From Planctomicrobium piriforme (lineage in GTDB: Bacteria; Planctomycetota; Planctomycetia; Planctomycetales; Planctomycetaceae), in the NCBI RefSeq assembly GCF_900113665.1, contig NZ_FOQD01000004.1:62001-126000 (forward strand): 64,000 nt of DNA, given 5' to 3'. Positions 18,883 to 35,905 of this stretch are shown piece by piece; position 1 is the first letter of the stretch; each line of letters opens with the position of its first letter. The position numbers and the translations under genes are program-made. The notes below the pieces were generated by a model. The model was given only the letters and a program-made list of their open reading frames with translations, was not told the origin of the DNA and ran no database searches.

Positions 18883-20877
18883 TCAGGGTTTGACGGTCAG
18901 CGTATAGATTTCACGCTCGCGGGCGAGGGCCTTCAGCCATTGCCAGAACTTGGCGTCGGCCTCAGTCGTGCTGTCGAGTTCGATGCGATGACCTGATTCG
19001 GCCGCCTGTAATAGCATGGCAGGCAATGCGGTCTCGCGTGAGATCCCGAGGATGTACGGGCCGTCTGCCTCGCGGATGCCCATGTTGAGCAGTCGCCACT
19101 GCAACGGGTGATCGAGCAGCAACGCCGCATGCAGCGCCCAGCCTGCACTCACTTTTTGCGCGGAAACAAGCAGTTCGGCGTTCGGCTGATTGAGCGCCAA
19201 CGGCACCGCATTGAGTGCATTGGCAAGATCGATGATGCGGCGTTCGTCCTCGGTTGTCCCCAGCAGTGCGAACCGGCGTCGAATGTGTGTCTCGGCTTTG
19301 GCATCGGCCGTCCAACGGGTCTTGCCAGCACCGCGAGGAGCGATGAAAACTTGCGTCCCCGCACTGGGAAAGAAGTCGCTGAAGGCGTCTGTACTGGCAG
19401 CGTGCCGAAAGAACCGCTCGATCGCGGCAGATTTCGCGTCCCATTCCTCTGGCGTCAAAACCGTGACGGTGATGGGTTCCTTTGACTCCGAGCCATCGAC
19501 CACCAGAAACGTCAGGCGATATGGATCTTCAGAGGCGAACTCAAATTCACGCAGCCGATACTGGTCGCGCTCAACTGTTCGCACCAGATGGACGTCGAGG
19601 TCATTGACGCTCCGCAGTCCGACGCGGCTGGGTACATATGCGGACTTTGCCGCCGATTGATCGGGCTGGGACGGGACGAACCATTCCTGCACGGTCGTCA
19701 CCCGTTCGTCCTCAGGCAGCTTGTCGAAAACCTTGAGTTCGGCTGGCTTAAACATCTTCTCGGCGACAAGCGTGATCGGAGCGGAATCGTTCTTCAAGTA
19801 TTTGTTGAACCAGCTGAAGGCGGCATTTTGTAAAGCCTGAGTGTCCTGATGGCCGCCGGGGCCGATGACCAGACCGATGTCTTTGCCTGCCCCAAGCAGA
19901 TCGTAAATGCGACGGGTTCTGGTGAAGACGTCGACCACGCCATCCAGCGGGAAGATGGAATCGCTATCGGTGTTCACAATCAGAAGAGGACGAGGAGCGA
20001 CAAGCGCCGCGAGCAGGGGGAAATCCCAGCCTTCGCGGTTCACCATGAACATGCAGTCGCAGTGCCCGGTGATGCAGCCGTCGACAATGTGGTTCTGCAG
20101 ATTGGTGATCCCGGCAACGGGCGCCGCCGCTTTCACGCGGTCGTCGAGCGCGGTGACATACCAGGTATACGCCCCGCCCCCCGAGCGGCCGGTGACGCCG
20201 ATCTTCTCCGGATCAATGTCCGCTCGCGATTGCAGATAGTCGAGGGCGCGAATGCCATTCCAGGCTTCGACTCCGGCCGGCGTATAGCCCCGGTTGTGCC
20301 ACCACCACATGTCATACTTGTAGGTGCCGTGGTGAATCCCCTCGATCTCTCCGAGTTGAATCGTGTCGATCATTAAACAGACATACCCGTTCCGGGCGAA
20401 CCAGGCTCCATGATGCTGATAGCCGGTTTTGTTGCCGAAGCTGACCGTCTTGTCTTTCATCGTGGCGTGCCCGCAGAGATACAGGATCGCCGGCAAGCGG
20501 CCAGTGATCTGTCTGGGGCGGTAAAGATTCCCCGTGACATAGAGTCCTGGACGCGACTGGAAGTGCAGTTTCTCGACGACGAAGTCATCGCGTTCCAGCG
20601 TGCCGGTGACGACCGGTTTTAGCGGCGTCCGTTCCGGCCAGGGGAAGAGTCCCAGCATCTTCTGCAATTCGGTGCGTCGAGCATCCCGCTGCGCGGTCCA
20701 GTCGCTTGCCGTTTTCACATCCGCCACACACCGCTCGCTAAGTTCGGCTGTCCGTTGCCGGAAATACTCATTGAGCAACGCATCGCCCGGCGCGGAATCT
20801 TCTGCCTGCACGGCGGAGATCAACAGGCCGGCGGCAATCACAAACCACGCTGGAACACTCAGGCGGGAGTTGAGCAT
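18883..20877 (-). CDS. Secreted acetyl-xylan-esterase-like alpha/beta hydrolase
   Basis: The 664-residue protein starts at the ATG at 20877 with a signal peptide (VPAWFVIAAGLLISAVQA). Its hydrolase domain holds an oxyanion-region LYLCGHATMKDK, the nucleophile motif GRSGGGAYTWYV (Ser in GxSxG), an Asp in LIVNTDSDSIFPLDGV and a His in GPGGHQDTQAL, a full Ser-Asp-His triad. The C-terminal third (about 410-664) has no obvious family; it may be a second, degenerate alpha/beta domain. Family members remove acetyl groups from plant or algal polysaccharides; the substrate is not proven here. It is 171 bases downstream of the giant DUF1080/ThuA/cytochrome gene in the same direction and could share its transcript. 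Confidence 0.82.
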   Translation of the reverse strand: MLNSRLSVPAWFVIAAGLLISAVQAEDSAPGDALLNEYFRQRTAELSERCVADVKTASDWTAQRDARRTELQKMLGLFPWPERTPLKPVVTGTLERDDFVVEKLHFQSRPGLYVTGNLYRPRQITGRLPAILYLCGHATMKDKTVSFGNKTGYQHHGAWFARNGYVCLMIDTIQLGEIEGIHHGTYKYDMWWWHNRGYTPAGVEAWNGIRALDYLQSRADIDPEKIGVTGRSGGGAYTWYVTALDDRVKAAAPVAGITNLQNHIVDGCITGHCDCMFMVNREGWDFPLLAALVAPRPLLIVNTDSDSIFPLDGVVDVFTRTRRIYDLLGAGKDIGLVIGPGGHQDTQALQNAAFSWFNKYLKNDSAPITLVAEKMFKPAELKVFDKLPEDERVTTVQEWFVPSQPDQSAAKSAYVPSRVGLRSVNDLDVHLVRTVERDQYRLREFEFASEDPYRLTFLVVDGSESKEPITVTVLTPEEWDAKSAAIERFFRHAASTDAFSDFFPSAGTQVFIAPRGAGKTRWTADAKAETHIRRRFALLGTTEDERRIIDLANALNAVPLALNQPNAELLVSAQKVSAGWALHAALLLDHPLQWRLLNMGIREADGPYILGISRETALPAMLLQAAESGHRIELDSTTEADAKFWQWLKALAREREIYTLTVKP

Positions 20878-21047
20878 GTGGCGGGTTCCAATTTGTTTCG
20901 TGAGGAACGACGGCGGGAAATGTGCAGTAGTGAACGACGAATCGGCATTCAATGACCGCACCAACGACAGGCGTGACATCAAACGAGGTGCGGCAGGAAA
21001 CCTGTCGCACCTCGCAAAGTTCGTTTCGACTTTCAACTTCGACCAGA

Positions 21048-26183
<5,136 letters not shown>

Positions 26184-26357
26184 ACCCAGTTCCCCAGAAA
26201 GCCAAGATCAGCGGCGATGGGCACAAAAAGAAACGAGCCCGCCTCGCCGCAAAAGATCAAAACACACGCATGCGTTCAACGTAGCGATTTTTGACGGGAG
26301 AGTCGAGTAAGCCAGAGGCGCGGTCTGCTGCAAAACATTCCCCCGGACGCGGGGTGT

Positions 26358-26438
26358 ATTGTCCCGGACGCTGGATCGTCACTGCTCTGAAAACTTGATT
26401 CTTTGCATTCCAGGTCGCGGTTGAGCGTCCGGGACAAT
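26358..26438 (-). repeat. 81-bp inverted-repeat element ATTGTCCCGGACGCT, copy 1
   Basis: The ends are ATTGTCCCGGACGCT and (after 52 bases) its near-perfect complement AGCGTCCGGGACAAT, preceded by GGTTG. The interior matches the reverse complement of the copy at 60220, so this copy lies in the opposite orientation. There is no open frame. It would fold as a hairpin with a 13-15 bp terminal stem. Confidence 0.9.
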
Positions 26439-26460
26439 CCCTTGTTCAGCACGATGGCAC

Positions 26461-26512
26461 ATTGTCCCGGACGCTGAATCATCGCTGCCCGGAAAACACG
26501 GACCTGCATTCC
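26461..26512 (-). repeat. ATTGTCCCGGACGCT element, truncated copy 2
   Basis: It begins with the same 15-base end and continues GAATCATCGCTGCCCGGAAAA in parallel with copy 1, then loses similarity before the second arm. It lies 22 bases from copy 1 in the same orientation, suggesting a local duplication followed by loss of one end. Confidence 0.8.
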
Positions 26513-26547
26513 TCTGGCTCTCGACTCTCGACCCTGGACTCTCGACT

Positions 26548-29319
26548 CTAAGGAGAGACTGCCCCGATGAATTTCAGCGTGCCAGGCGAGTTGCCGCTGC
26601 GGAGGTCTGGCGAACTCGGTTTGAAGAAGCTGGCGTCGGCAGGGTCTTCCGAAGCGAATTCGACGGTCACTCCGGTCTTGCCGTTCTGCTTGAAGATGTT
26701 CAGTTCACCTGAGTCGCTGAATTCGGATTTGTCGGTCCAGTTGAACTGGGCCGCGCCGCCGTTGATCAGCGGTTCGAGAGTTGCTTCGCTGCGGGAGGTG
26801 GCGACGCCGGCACCGCCGCTTTTGGCGAACAGATTGTTCTCGAACACAAAGCCGCTCGAATCGACCGGCGGGCCGGAGTCGAACCGGATTCCGTTCTGGC
26901 ACTCATGGAAAGTGTTGTTCAGCAGCCGAATCCGTTTTGAGACCTGATCGGAACCTGTCAGCAGCAGACCGGCGCTCGTTTCATCGAAAATGTTCTGCTT
27001 GAGTTCGATGGACGAGGCGGTGTTCTGCAGCACGACGCCTGCTCCCATCGGACCCAGGAAGCGGCACTGCCGCACGGCGACGTCTCTGGTATCGGAACCG
27101 GACGACGATTCGCACACCAGTCCCCTGGAGGAACTGGAACTCGAGCGGAAGGTGCAGCGTTCGATGAGGAAGGGCTGGTCGATCAGGCCGGCCAGCCCGG
27201 TCGCCAGGACGGCGGTATTCTGAATGTTTTCGAGCTTCAGATTGATCAGCCGGGTGTTGGACATGAAGCCCTGCAGATGGACTGCCTGACTGCGTCCCTG
27301 ACAGTTGATGATGATGTTCTCGACCGTCAGGCCTTCGACCGAATTCAGCAGCATCACCGGGCCGTTGCCATCCGGCTGCAGACGAGGAGGCTTGTCAGTC
27401 AGGCCGATGAGTTTGATATCGTGAGGAAAGCCGCCGAGTCCCGAGTTGTCGATTGAGACCGATTCTTTCAGGGTCTGATTTCCGGCGAGATGAATTTCGC
27501 GGACCGATGAAGAAAGCCCGGAGAGGTTCGAGATTTTGACGTACTCGATTGCTTCCTTGATGGTCCCGAAATGACCTGTCGGGCCGACGATGACGACAGG
27601 ACCATCGACGGCCGGCCGCGCAGGGACAGCCGGTTCAGGTTTCGGCTTCACGGCCTCGACTTTGGGGGTCGCGGCGACGGCCGGAGTCTTGGCAGCCGAT
27701 TTTGTCTTCGAGCCGGAGAAAAACAGGAAATACGTCCCCACAACCAGCAGCAAAACCAGCACTCCGCCGCCGATCGCGATCGGGAGCTTGTGTTGCTGCA
27801 CCTTGGCCAGCAGGTCGGGCGGAATCATTGCCAGAAGATCAGGCTTGGACGATCCGCGACGAGGGGCCGGCTTGCGGGAATTCACCTTGCTGGAGACGGA
27901 AGGCCGAGGAGTGGACGCGTTCGGCTTTGCACTCCCGGCGACCTTCGATGAAATCGCGAACGGATTGTCTTCTTCGGCGGGAATATCAAAGTGGTCCGGC
28001 AACGTCGCGGGGACTTCCTCGACCGGCTCTGCTGGCTGCCCGCGAGTAATCTTCATCGTCGACGAGCCGCCGCGGCGTTTCAGCGAACTGGGCTGCTGCG
28101 AACGTTCCGGATCGACGTCGCTCAAGCTCGACAAGAAGTTGCCGAGTCCGCCCGTCGGGACGGCAGCCGGTTTCGCTGCGGTCGTATTGGCCGCGACATT
28201 TTGAACGTTCTGGACGTCCATCTCAGCGGCAGAAGTTTTTCCGCCAGCCTTGGCTTTCGGTGTTGCGGTCGGCGCTCCGGTGGTCGTCGCCAGCCATTCG
28301 GAAATTTCTGAAACCACGTCCCCTGCGGTTTGAATTCGTTTTTCGCGATCCTTGATCATCAGCCTGCGGAGGATGTCAGTCAGCGGCGCAGGGACGTCGC
28401 GGCGCAATGATTCGATCGGGGTTGGCTCTTTGGTCTGATGTGCCAGCAGCCGCTGAGTCAGGGTTCCTTCGTGAAACGGCGGGCGGCCTGAGAGCAGAAA
28501 ATAGAGCGTACAACCCAGGCTGTAGATATCGGCCCGGGTGTCGACCTTGTGGCTGTCGACTGCCTGTTCCGGAGCCAGATAATCGGCGGTTCCCAGCACG
28601 CGCTCGTCGTGGGCCACGGTGAGTGAATGGTCCCCTTCTTCCTCGGCAATACGGGCCAGGCCGAGGTCCATCAGTTTGACGGTGCCATGCTGGTCGACGA
28701 TGAAGTTGCCCGGCTTCACGTCACGATGCACCATGCCGATGTTGTGGGCGTGTTCGAGTCCGAGCGCGCCTTGACGGATGTAATCGGCCGCCACGGTTGG
28801 AGCCAGCGGGCCGAGCTGCTGTACGAGGTCGTACAGATTGCGGCCTTCCACATATTCCATGACCAGGAAGTGGATTTCGAGATTGCCGTCTTTTTCCTGA
28901 TCGATGTCGTACGCGCGGACAATGTTCGGGTGATCGAGAGACGCGACCGCCTGCGCTTCGCGGTGAAACCGTTGCAGGTACGAGCTGTCTTTGACGAGTT
29001 TCCAGGGAAGCACTTTGATCGCGCAGCGGCGGCGCATCAGCACATGTTCGGCCAGGTAGACCGAACTCATCCCCCCTTTGCCCAGCAGACTCAGCAGCTT
29101 GTATTTGCCGAGAAAGAAGCCTTTGTGCTTCCCCTGCAGAACTTTGGCGGCCTGCCAGTTGGTGATGAGGTCTTTGGCGACCAGAAATTCGGCGAAAGCT
29201 TCGCCCGAGCCAGCCGGGTGCTGGGCATTGAACGTCGCCAGGTGCTCGGCGATCACGGTCTCCTCAATGAGACCGCTACGCTTCAAGATATTGACGAAGG
29301 ATTCCAGTGACGTGCTCAT
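26548..29319 (-). CDS. Membrane-spanning serine/threonine protein kinase with extracellular beta-helix
   Basis: The 923-residue protein begins with a short helical domain, then a PknB-type kinase domain (about 73-340): glycine loop GKGGMSSV (80-87), catalytic Lys102 in CAIKVLP, HRDVKPGN (198 on), DLG (218-220, where most kinases have DFG) and the APE-like LAPEQ segment. A linker of about 165 low-complexity residues leads to one transmembrane helix at 512-534. The outer part (about 585-923) has repeated short strands with Asn/Ser/Gly turns (IIINCQGRSQAVHL, TRLINLKLENI, FLIERCTF, NTFHECQNGIRF), typical of a right-handed parallel beta-helix that often binds carbohydrate. A role as a sensor coupled to the neighbouring secreted enzymes is inferred. 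The gene diverges from ilvB. Confidence 0.93.
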   Translation of the reverse strand: MSTSLESFVNILKRSGLIEETVIAEHLATFNAQHPAGSGEAFAEFLVAKDLITNWQAAKVLQGKHKGFFLGKYKLLSLLGKGGMSSVYLAEHVLMRRRCAIKVLPWKLVKDSSYLQRFHREAQAVASLDHPNIVRAYDIDQEKDGNLEIHFLVMEYVEGRNLYDLVQQLGPLAPTVAADYIRQGALGLEHAHNIGMVHRDVKPGNFIVDQHGTVKLMDLGLARIAEEEGDHSLTVAHDERVLGTADYLAPEQAVDSHKVDTRADIYSLGCTLYFLLSGRPPFHEGTLTQRLLAHQTKEPTPIESLRRDVPAPLTDILRRLMIKDREKRIQTAGDVVSEISEWLATTTGAPTATPKAKAGGKTSAAEMDVQNVQNVAANTTAAKPAAVPTGGLGNFLSSLSDVDPERSQQPSSLKRRGGSSTMKITRGQPAEPVEEVPATLPDHFDIPAEEDNPFAISSKVAGSAKPNASTPRPSVSSKVNSRKPAPRRGSSKPDLLAMIPPDLLAKVQQHKLPIAIGGGVLVLLLVVGTYFLFFSGSKTKSAAKTPAVAATPKVEAVKPKPEPAVPARPAVDGPVVIVGPTGHFGTIKEAIEYVKISNLSGLSSSVREIHLAGNQTLKESVSIDNSGLGGFPHDIKLIGLTDKPPRLQPDGNGPVMLLNSVEGLTVENIIINCQGRSQAVHLQGFMSNTRLINLKLENIQNTAVLATGLAGLIDQPFLIERCTFRSSSSSSRGLVCESSSGSDTRDVAVRQCRFLGPMGAGVVLQNTASSIELKQNIFDETSAGLLLTGSDQVSKRIRLLNNTFHECQNGIRFDSGPPVDSSGFVFENNLFAKSGGAGVATSRSEATLEPLINGGAAQFNWTDKSEFSDSGELNIFKQNGKTGVTVEFASEDPADASFFKPSSPDLRSGNSPGTLKFIGAVSP

Positions 29320-29757
29320 TCGATCGCAGAACCGTCGTCAGGTCGCCGGAACGGGAGACCGGTTTTGTTTTTACCGTGCCCCGAACGGGGCCTGGAACCG
29401 GAAGGGGCCCACCTCTCCCGGAACCTGCAGGTCCGTTTCCATTTCGCAACCCGGCAGGCTGCTCACAGGATACGGCGCGGATTCAGAGAATGTACAGCCA
29501 TGTGGAATAAAGTTTTGGATCGCAGTCGCCCCGCTCCGGCCCGCTCGCCTTTCTGCGGTGAGAAACGTAGAATCGCTCTTTCGCAACGAATCGCACCAGT
29601 TGTCAAATTCGCCCAAACCGCCGCGTCAGACGCCGGTTTGAAAAACAGTGAACCCACAGGCCGTTTTTCTCGTCCTCCGGTCATTCCTGCGTTACAATCT
29701 GGCCCATGCCGTGTTCCGGGGAGGGACGCGGTCTACCCAAATTCTGGAAGAATTATC
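29320..29757. other. 438-base divergent intergenic region (kinase / ilvB)
   Basis: The ilvB frame stays open upstream to 29365, but the residues are not family-like and are treated as noncoding. No leader peptide rich in branched-chain residues and no clear attenuator was seen. Both promoters should be here. Confidence 0.4.
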
Positions 29758-31575
<1,818 letters not shown>

Positions 31576-31597
31576 TCAATTTGTGAGAATGAAATAC

Positions 31598-31643
31598 AGC
31601 AGCCTGCCTGGGACATGATCCTGGTCAGGCTGCTTTTGTTTTT
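31598..31643 (+). terminator. Intrinsic terminator of ilvB
   Basis: The stem AGCAGCCTG (31598-31606) pairs with CAGGCTGCT (31626-31634), followed by TTTGTTTTT. It begins 22 bases after the ilvB stop. Confidence 0.85.
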
Positions 31644-31659
31644 GGAATGGGTCAGTCAA

Positions 31660-32160
31660 TCAGGCGGCATTTTCAACGACCGCCTGGCCGCGGAACCTCA
31701 GCGTCGCCAGCGTCCCCAGCACGATGAACGCCAGCAGCGCCGCACCCTGTGCGATCGCGAACGGCGGTTCAGACTGCGACGGCGCGAGAGCATGCAGCGG
31801 CGGCACCTTGAGAAACAACTGCACGATGAGCACAAACACGTTGAAGTACAGGGCGATCACTGCATTGACGACATAGACCTTCCGCCAGCGTCCGGCCAGG
31901 TGCCTGGCCGACAGGGCATAAATCGCCGCCGCCAGTGCCACCAGCGACAGGATGCCGATGGCGTGCGAGGGGAGGAACCGGTCGACCGGAAAGCCGAACC
32001 CGGTCACGCTCGTCAACACGGTGGTCCAGAGAAACAGCTTCGTCCACTCCGGCGATTGCCGGTTCTTCAGCATCCTGGCCAGTACGACAAAGCCGGCGGC
32101 AATGCCCACGAGACTGAGCACCACATGGACGAATGTAAAAATCTTCAGAGCCGTGAACAT
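31660..32160 (-). CDS. Integral membrane protein of unknown function
   Basis: The 166-residue protein has four predicted membrane helices: about 8-28, 41-60 (with an interruption), 68-85 and 95-120, plus a C-terminal one at about 138-157. Sequences include IFTFVHVVLSLVGIAAGFVV and FAIAQGAALLAFIVLGTLAT. There are no cofactor-binding residues of note beyond a few His. I do not recognise the family. The gene is convergent with ilvB and reads away from the hypothetical gene at 32392. Confidence 0.75.
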   Translation of the reverse strand: MFTALKIFTFVHVVLSLVGIAAGFVVLARMLKNRQSPEWTKLFLWTTVLTSVTGFGFPVDRFLPSHAIGILSLVALAAAIYALSARHLAGRWRKVYVVNAVIALYFNVFVLIVQLFLKVPPLHALAPSQSEPPFAIAQGAALLAFIVLGTLATLRFRGQAVVENAA

Positions 32161-32391
32161 GAGTGAGATCTTCTACGCCGAAATGCCATTCGCCTGCCGG
32201 CGAGCGAGCGGTTCAGTTGCCGAATCGCAGAACTCCGCCGGTCAGAACGCGGCACGGCGACCGCGAGAATGCTGATATTGCCGTGACCTGTGAGCGCGGA
32301 CACAATGCTACCAGATTGCTCTGCAATCGGCTCATCAAGGCGGGAGCATGTCGCGGAATGATTCGCAGCGGCACGGAGGAAAATCAAAACG

Positions 32392-32796
32392 ATGCAAACC
32401 CTACACGACCATTCCGCTCCCAAAAGCCTCGAATGCATCGAGATCTACGTTCCCAAAAAGCTCGAGCACCTGTCCGAACTCTACAACTTTCTCCGCGCGA
32501 AGGTCACCCGACGAAAAGAGGACAAGGCGAGCGGCGTGACGATCGACGGGTTCTCGCTGTACGAAGTCGACGGCGCCTTTTTCGGCGAACGGATGTACGA
32601 GGAACGGACGCTGGTGATTCGCATCTTGTTCCTGCGCTCACCAGATGACGACGCCGACTCGATCCACCGCAAGATCATGGCCCTCGGCACCGAAATCGGC
32701 ACCACGGTCGCCCTGACCGAAGAAGAACTCTGGATCTGCCATTACCAGCAGGGAGTGGTGATCTTCCGCTCGCAGGCAAATCAGAAACGAGCATGA
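32392..32796 (+). CDS. Conserved small cytoplasmic protein of unknown function
   Basis: The 134-residue protein has no signal peptide or membrane segment. Strands and helices alternate (LECIEIYVPKK, ELYNFLRAKVTRR, VTIDGFSLYEVDG, ERTLVIRILFLRSP, IHRKIMALGTEIG), suggesting a small alpha/beta or ferredoxin-like fold. No catalytic motif is visible. It is probably real: codon use is like its neighbours and it ends cleanly in front of a repeat. Confidence 0.65.
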   Translation: MQTLHDHSAPKSLECIEIYVPKKLEHLSELYNFLRAKVTRRKEDKASGVTIDGFSLYEVDGAFFGERMYEERTLVIRILFLRSPDDDADSIHRKIMALGTEIGTTVALTEEELWICHYQQGVVIFRSQANQKRA

Positions 32797-32825
32797 TTCG
32801 CGTGCCTGTCGTGGAGGCCGGTCCA

Positions 32826-32877
32826 TCTCATCCCCTCGCGCTCGTCGGGGCCATCCGCTCCGCTACTGACCCCGGCA
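32826..32877. repeat. 52-bp dispersed direct repeat, copy 1
   Basis: TCTCATCCCCTCGCGCTCGT followed by CGGGGCCATCCGCTCCGCT and CTGACCCCGGC recurs with few changes at 34833-34884. It contains CCCCTCGCGCTCGTCGGGG, a possible small hairpin. Copies flank the 32960 and 33656 genes. Confidence 0.8.
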
Positions 32878-32959
32878 CCCCTGAGAAATCTCCGAATTCT
32901 TTGATCCCGAAGTTCGCATGAGACGTTGAATTTTGCATTCAAAGGAGTCGCGTTACGCC

Positions 32960-33604
32960 ATGAGCGAAGTAATCACACTCGGGATATCACTTGCCTCTCT
33001 GCTGATTTCTGCCTGTCTGTGGTGGGCATGCGTCCGCAAGGGAACTGTGAAGATGACACGGCCCACGATGGTTTTCCTCGGGCCGGACGGCGGTATGGAA
33101 GCACTCCCTAAGATATTCCTGCGGACGTTGCTGTTCTCGACTGCACAAAGAGGGTGTGTGATCGAGAACATGTTTCTCAGACTGTCCTGCTCGGGGATAG
33201 TTCAGACTTTTTCATACTGGGCTTACGCCGAGCATCACGAAAAACTTTCCAGGGGAAGCGGATTGTTTGTCGGCCCTCAGGGCAGTACCTATAACCACCA
33301 CTTCGTCGTGCCTAAGATGGCGGCAGCCTTTGAGTTTCCAGGTGGCCCTGTTCAAATTGAAGTTTTCGCCCAATTGCTTGGGCAAACAAACCCGATTCGA
33401 ATTCAAGCATTCTCACTCGTGATACCAGATAAGCTGCCGGGCAGGGGAGCTGGGCTGATGTTCGACTGGAACCCAGAAACTCGGACCTACGATAGCGACG
33501 AGCATGCACGCCCACGGCAAATGAATGAGGATTTCAATCCAATGGAATTTCTGGCGGCATTCGCTGAATCAGAAGCCAGAAAATTGAAGGCAGAAGCTAT
33601 TTGA
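32960..33604 (+). CDS. Membrane-anchored protein of unknown function
   Basis: The 214-residue protein starts at the ATG at 32960, although an upstream start at 32933 is possible. An N-terminal membrane helix (ITLGISLASLLISACLWWAC) leads into a soluble domain with mixed strands (AAFEFPGGPVQIEVFAQLLG). No motif I recognise. Its codon use is visibly less GC-rich than its neighbours and it lies between two repeat elements, so recent acquisition is possible. Confidence 0.6.
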   Translation: MSEVITLGISLASLLISACLWWACVRKGTVKMTRPTMVFLGPDGGMEALPKIFLRTLLFSTAQRGCVIENMFLRLSCSGIVQTFSYWAYAEHHEKLSRGSGLFVGPQGSTYNHHFVVPKMAAAFEFPGGPVQIEVFAQLLGQTNPIRIQAFSLVIPDKLPGRGAGLMFDWNPETRTYDSDEHARPRQMNEDFNPMEFLAAFAESEARKLKAEAI

Positions 33605-33619
33605 CCATCTGAACTAGGC

Positions 33620-33643
33620 GTGCCGAAGCAGGAGCTTCGGCAC
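33620..33643. repeat. GAAGC-AGGA-GCTTC hairpin, copy 1
   Basis: GTGCCGAAGC pairs with GCTTCGGCAC around the loop AGGA. Copy 2 at 62522-62545 has the same core but GTTTC/GAAAC outer arms, a compensatory change. It lies between two convergent genes at 33604 and 33656. Confidence 0.9.
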
Positions 33644-33655
33644 GAGGTGAGGTGG

Positions 33656-34795
33656 CTACTTCGGAACAAAACCGCGTTTGCGGAGTTCGCCGGTCAGCAG
33701 GTGGAGCTTTGGATACCGGTTCTTCAGTTTGTGAGCCTGTTTTTCTGCCAGGCCTGACTGATCGCTGCCTGCCAATGCTTCACGGAGATCGGCCAGTAGC
33801 TCCGCGGCTTGTCGATAAGCGGCTCCGGTGCGCTGGGCAACAAGGCGTTCCGATTCGCGCAAGGCGATGGAGGGGTCGGCCGCCATTTTCGCGAGTCGTT
33901 GCTTTCGGTCTTTTGCAGTTTTCGCGACCGTCCGTTGCTCTCGCTTTTCGGCGATCTCATCAGTAGCAGCGTGGAGTTCAGTGATGGTCCGACGAGGCGG
34001 CGACGTGGGCCAGGCTGGCGGTGAGAACTCATCCCGGAATCTCGTCAACATTTCCGCACGCACCGGCGCGTCCGAATCGTTCAGCAATGCGGTCAGCCAG
34101 TCGTTTTTCAGATCCGTTGGCAGCTTGCGGACCCATTCCGCATAGCCTCCCTCCAGTTCGGCAGTGCCGGACGCTGGGAGTGGAAGACTTTCCATCGCGG
34201 CAGCAGCGATTAGGTCTTCGCTGAGACAATAGAATTCGGCCAGCGCCTGCTGCGCCTTACTGAGGCTTCCCAATCCGGCCGGGACCGGTGCTTCCAGCAT
34301 CTCATCGGGATCGTGATTGTTGTCCCCGGCCACGGCCAGATGCGCCAGGTACAGCGGCCTTAAGTCGCCATTCATGAGTTCCGCACGGACAGGAATCAGT
34401 CGCTCCAGAAGTTCGTCGATCTCCCAGATGTCCTCCAGTTCGCCGGGCTCATAACAGGGTTCAATGCACAGGCATCCGCCAGGCCCCTGGTTGTCCTTGA
34501 GAAACGCCAGCCCATTCTTGAGGAGGTACCGTTTCAACTCGCTGTGATTCGGCAAGCCATGAGGCAGCCGGATCATCAGCGTCCGAATGCCAAAATTCGC
34601 AGTGTGGAGATGAAGATCGTACCCGCGGCGCAGCATCTCGAGCTTGTTGCCGCGAAAGTCTCCGTACTCATATTCGTTGTCGAAGGCCCAGGGAGTGATC
34701 TCGGCACGCGTCGATTGCTGACGCATGTATTTCAGGTTTTCCTTGCTGACCGGACGATCGATCGCACGAAACGCCACGATTTGCTGTTCGCTCAC
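33656..34795 (-). CDS. Conserved protein of unknown function with C-terminal coiled coil
   Basis: The 379-residue protein begins MSEQQIVAFRAIDRPVSKEN with a GGGAGC site before the GTG start. The N-terminal domain includes EYGDFRGNKLEMLRRGYDLH and LMIRLPHGLPNHSELKRYLL. The C-terminal 130 residues are charged and helical with many Arg/Lys/Glu (EIAEKREQRTVAKTAKDRKQR), ending KLKNRYPKLHLLTGELRKRG, compatible with nucleic-acid binding or a coiled coil. I do not recognise a named function. It resembles conserved proteins seen in several planctomycetes, but I cannot check this. It is co-directional with trpS, whose start lies upstream beyond a short repeat. Confidence 0.75.
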   Translation of the reverse strand: MSEQQIVAFRAIDRPVSKENLKYMRQQSTRAEITPWAFDNEYEYGDFRGNKLEMLRRGYDLHLHTANFGIRTLMIRLPHGLPNHSELKRYLLKNGLAFLKDNQGPGGCLCIEPCYEPGELEDIWEIDELLERLIPVRAELMNGDLRPLYLAHLAVAGDNNHDPDEMLEAPVPAGLGSLSKAQQALAEFYCLSEDLIAAAAMESLPLPASGTAELEGGYAEWVRKLPTDLKNDWLTALLNDSDAPVRAEMLTRFRDEFSPPAWPTSPPRRTITELHAATDEIAEKREQRTVAKTAKDRKQRLAKMAADPSIALRESERLVAQRTGAAYRQAAELLADLREALAGSDQSGLAEKQAHKLKNRYPKLHLLTGELRKRGFVPK

Positions 34796-34832
34796 GCTCC
34801 CTCTCCTCCCTCGTGTCGCAGAAACCTGCCCT

Positions 34833-34884
34833 TCTCATCCCCTCGCGCTCGTCGGGGCCATGCGCTCCGCTCCTGACTCCGGCC
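34833..34884. repeat. 52-bp dispersed direct repeat, copy 2
   Basis: It matches 32826-32877 over about 52 bases with a few substitutions (TCTCATCCCCTCGCGCTCGT shared exactly). Just downstream at 34912-34934 lie CTCTGGACTCTCGACTC repeats also seen near 26518 and 35935. Confidence 0.8.
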
Positions 34885-34936
34885 CCCCAGCTCCTGCGAC
34901 CACACCTCTTGTCTGGCTCTGGACTCTCGACTCCAC

Positions 34937-35905
<969 letters not shown>

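Larger units (their letters stand above)
26184..26547. other. 364-base intergenic region rich in repeats
   Basis: It lies upstream of the giant cytochrome gene and downstream of the kinase gene. It contains two copies of the ATTGTCCCGGACGCT element (26358-26438 and 26461-26512), a decayed CCCGGACGC half at about 26340, and a run of CTCTCGACTCT-type short repeats at 26518-26550. Confidence 0.6.

Noticed and set aside
29365..29757. 131-residue N-terminal extension of acetolactate synthase
   Set aside because: The extension has no family similarity, and a GTG with a GGAAG site at 29758 gives the normal start and length.
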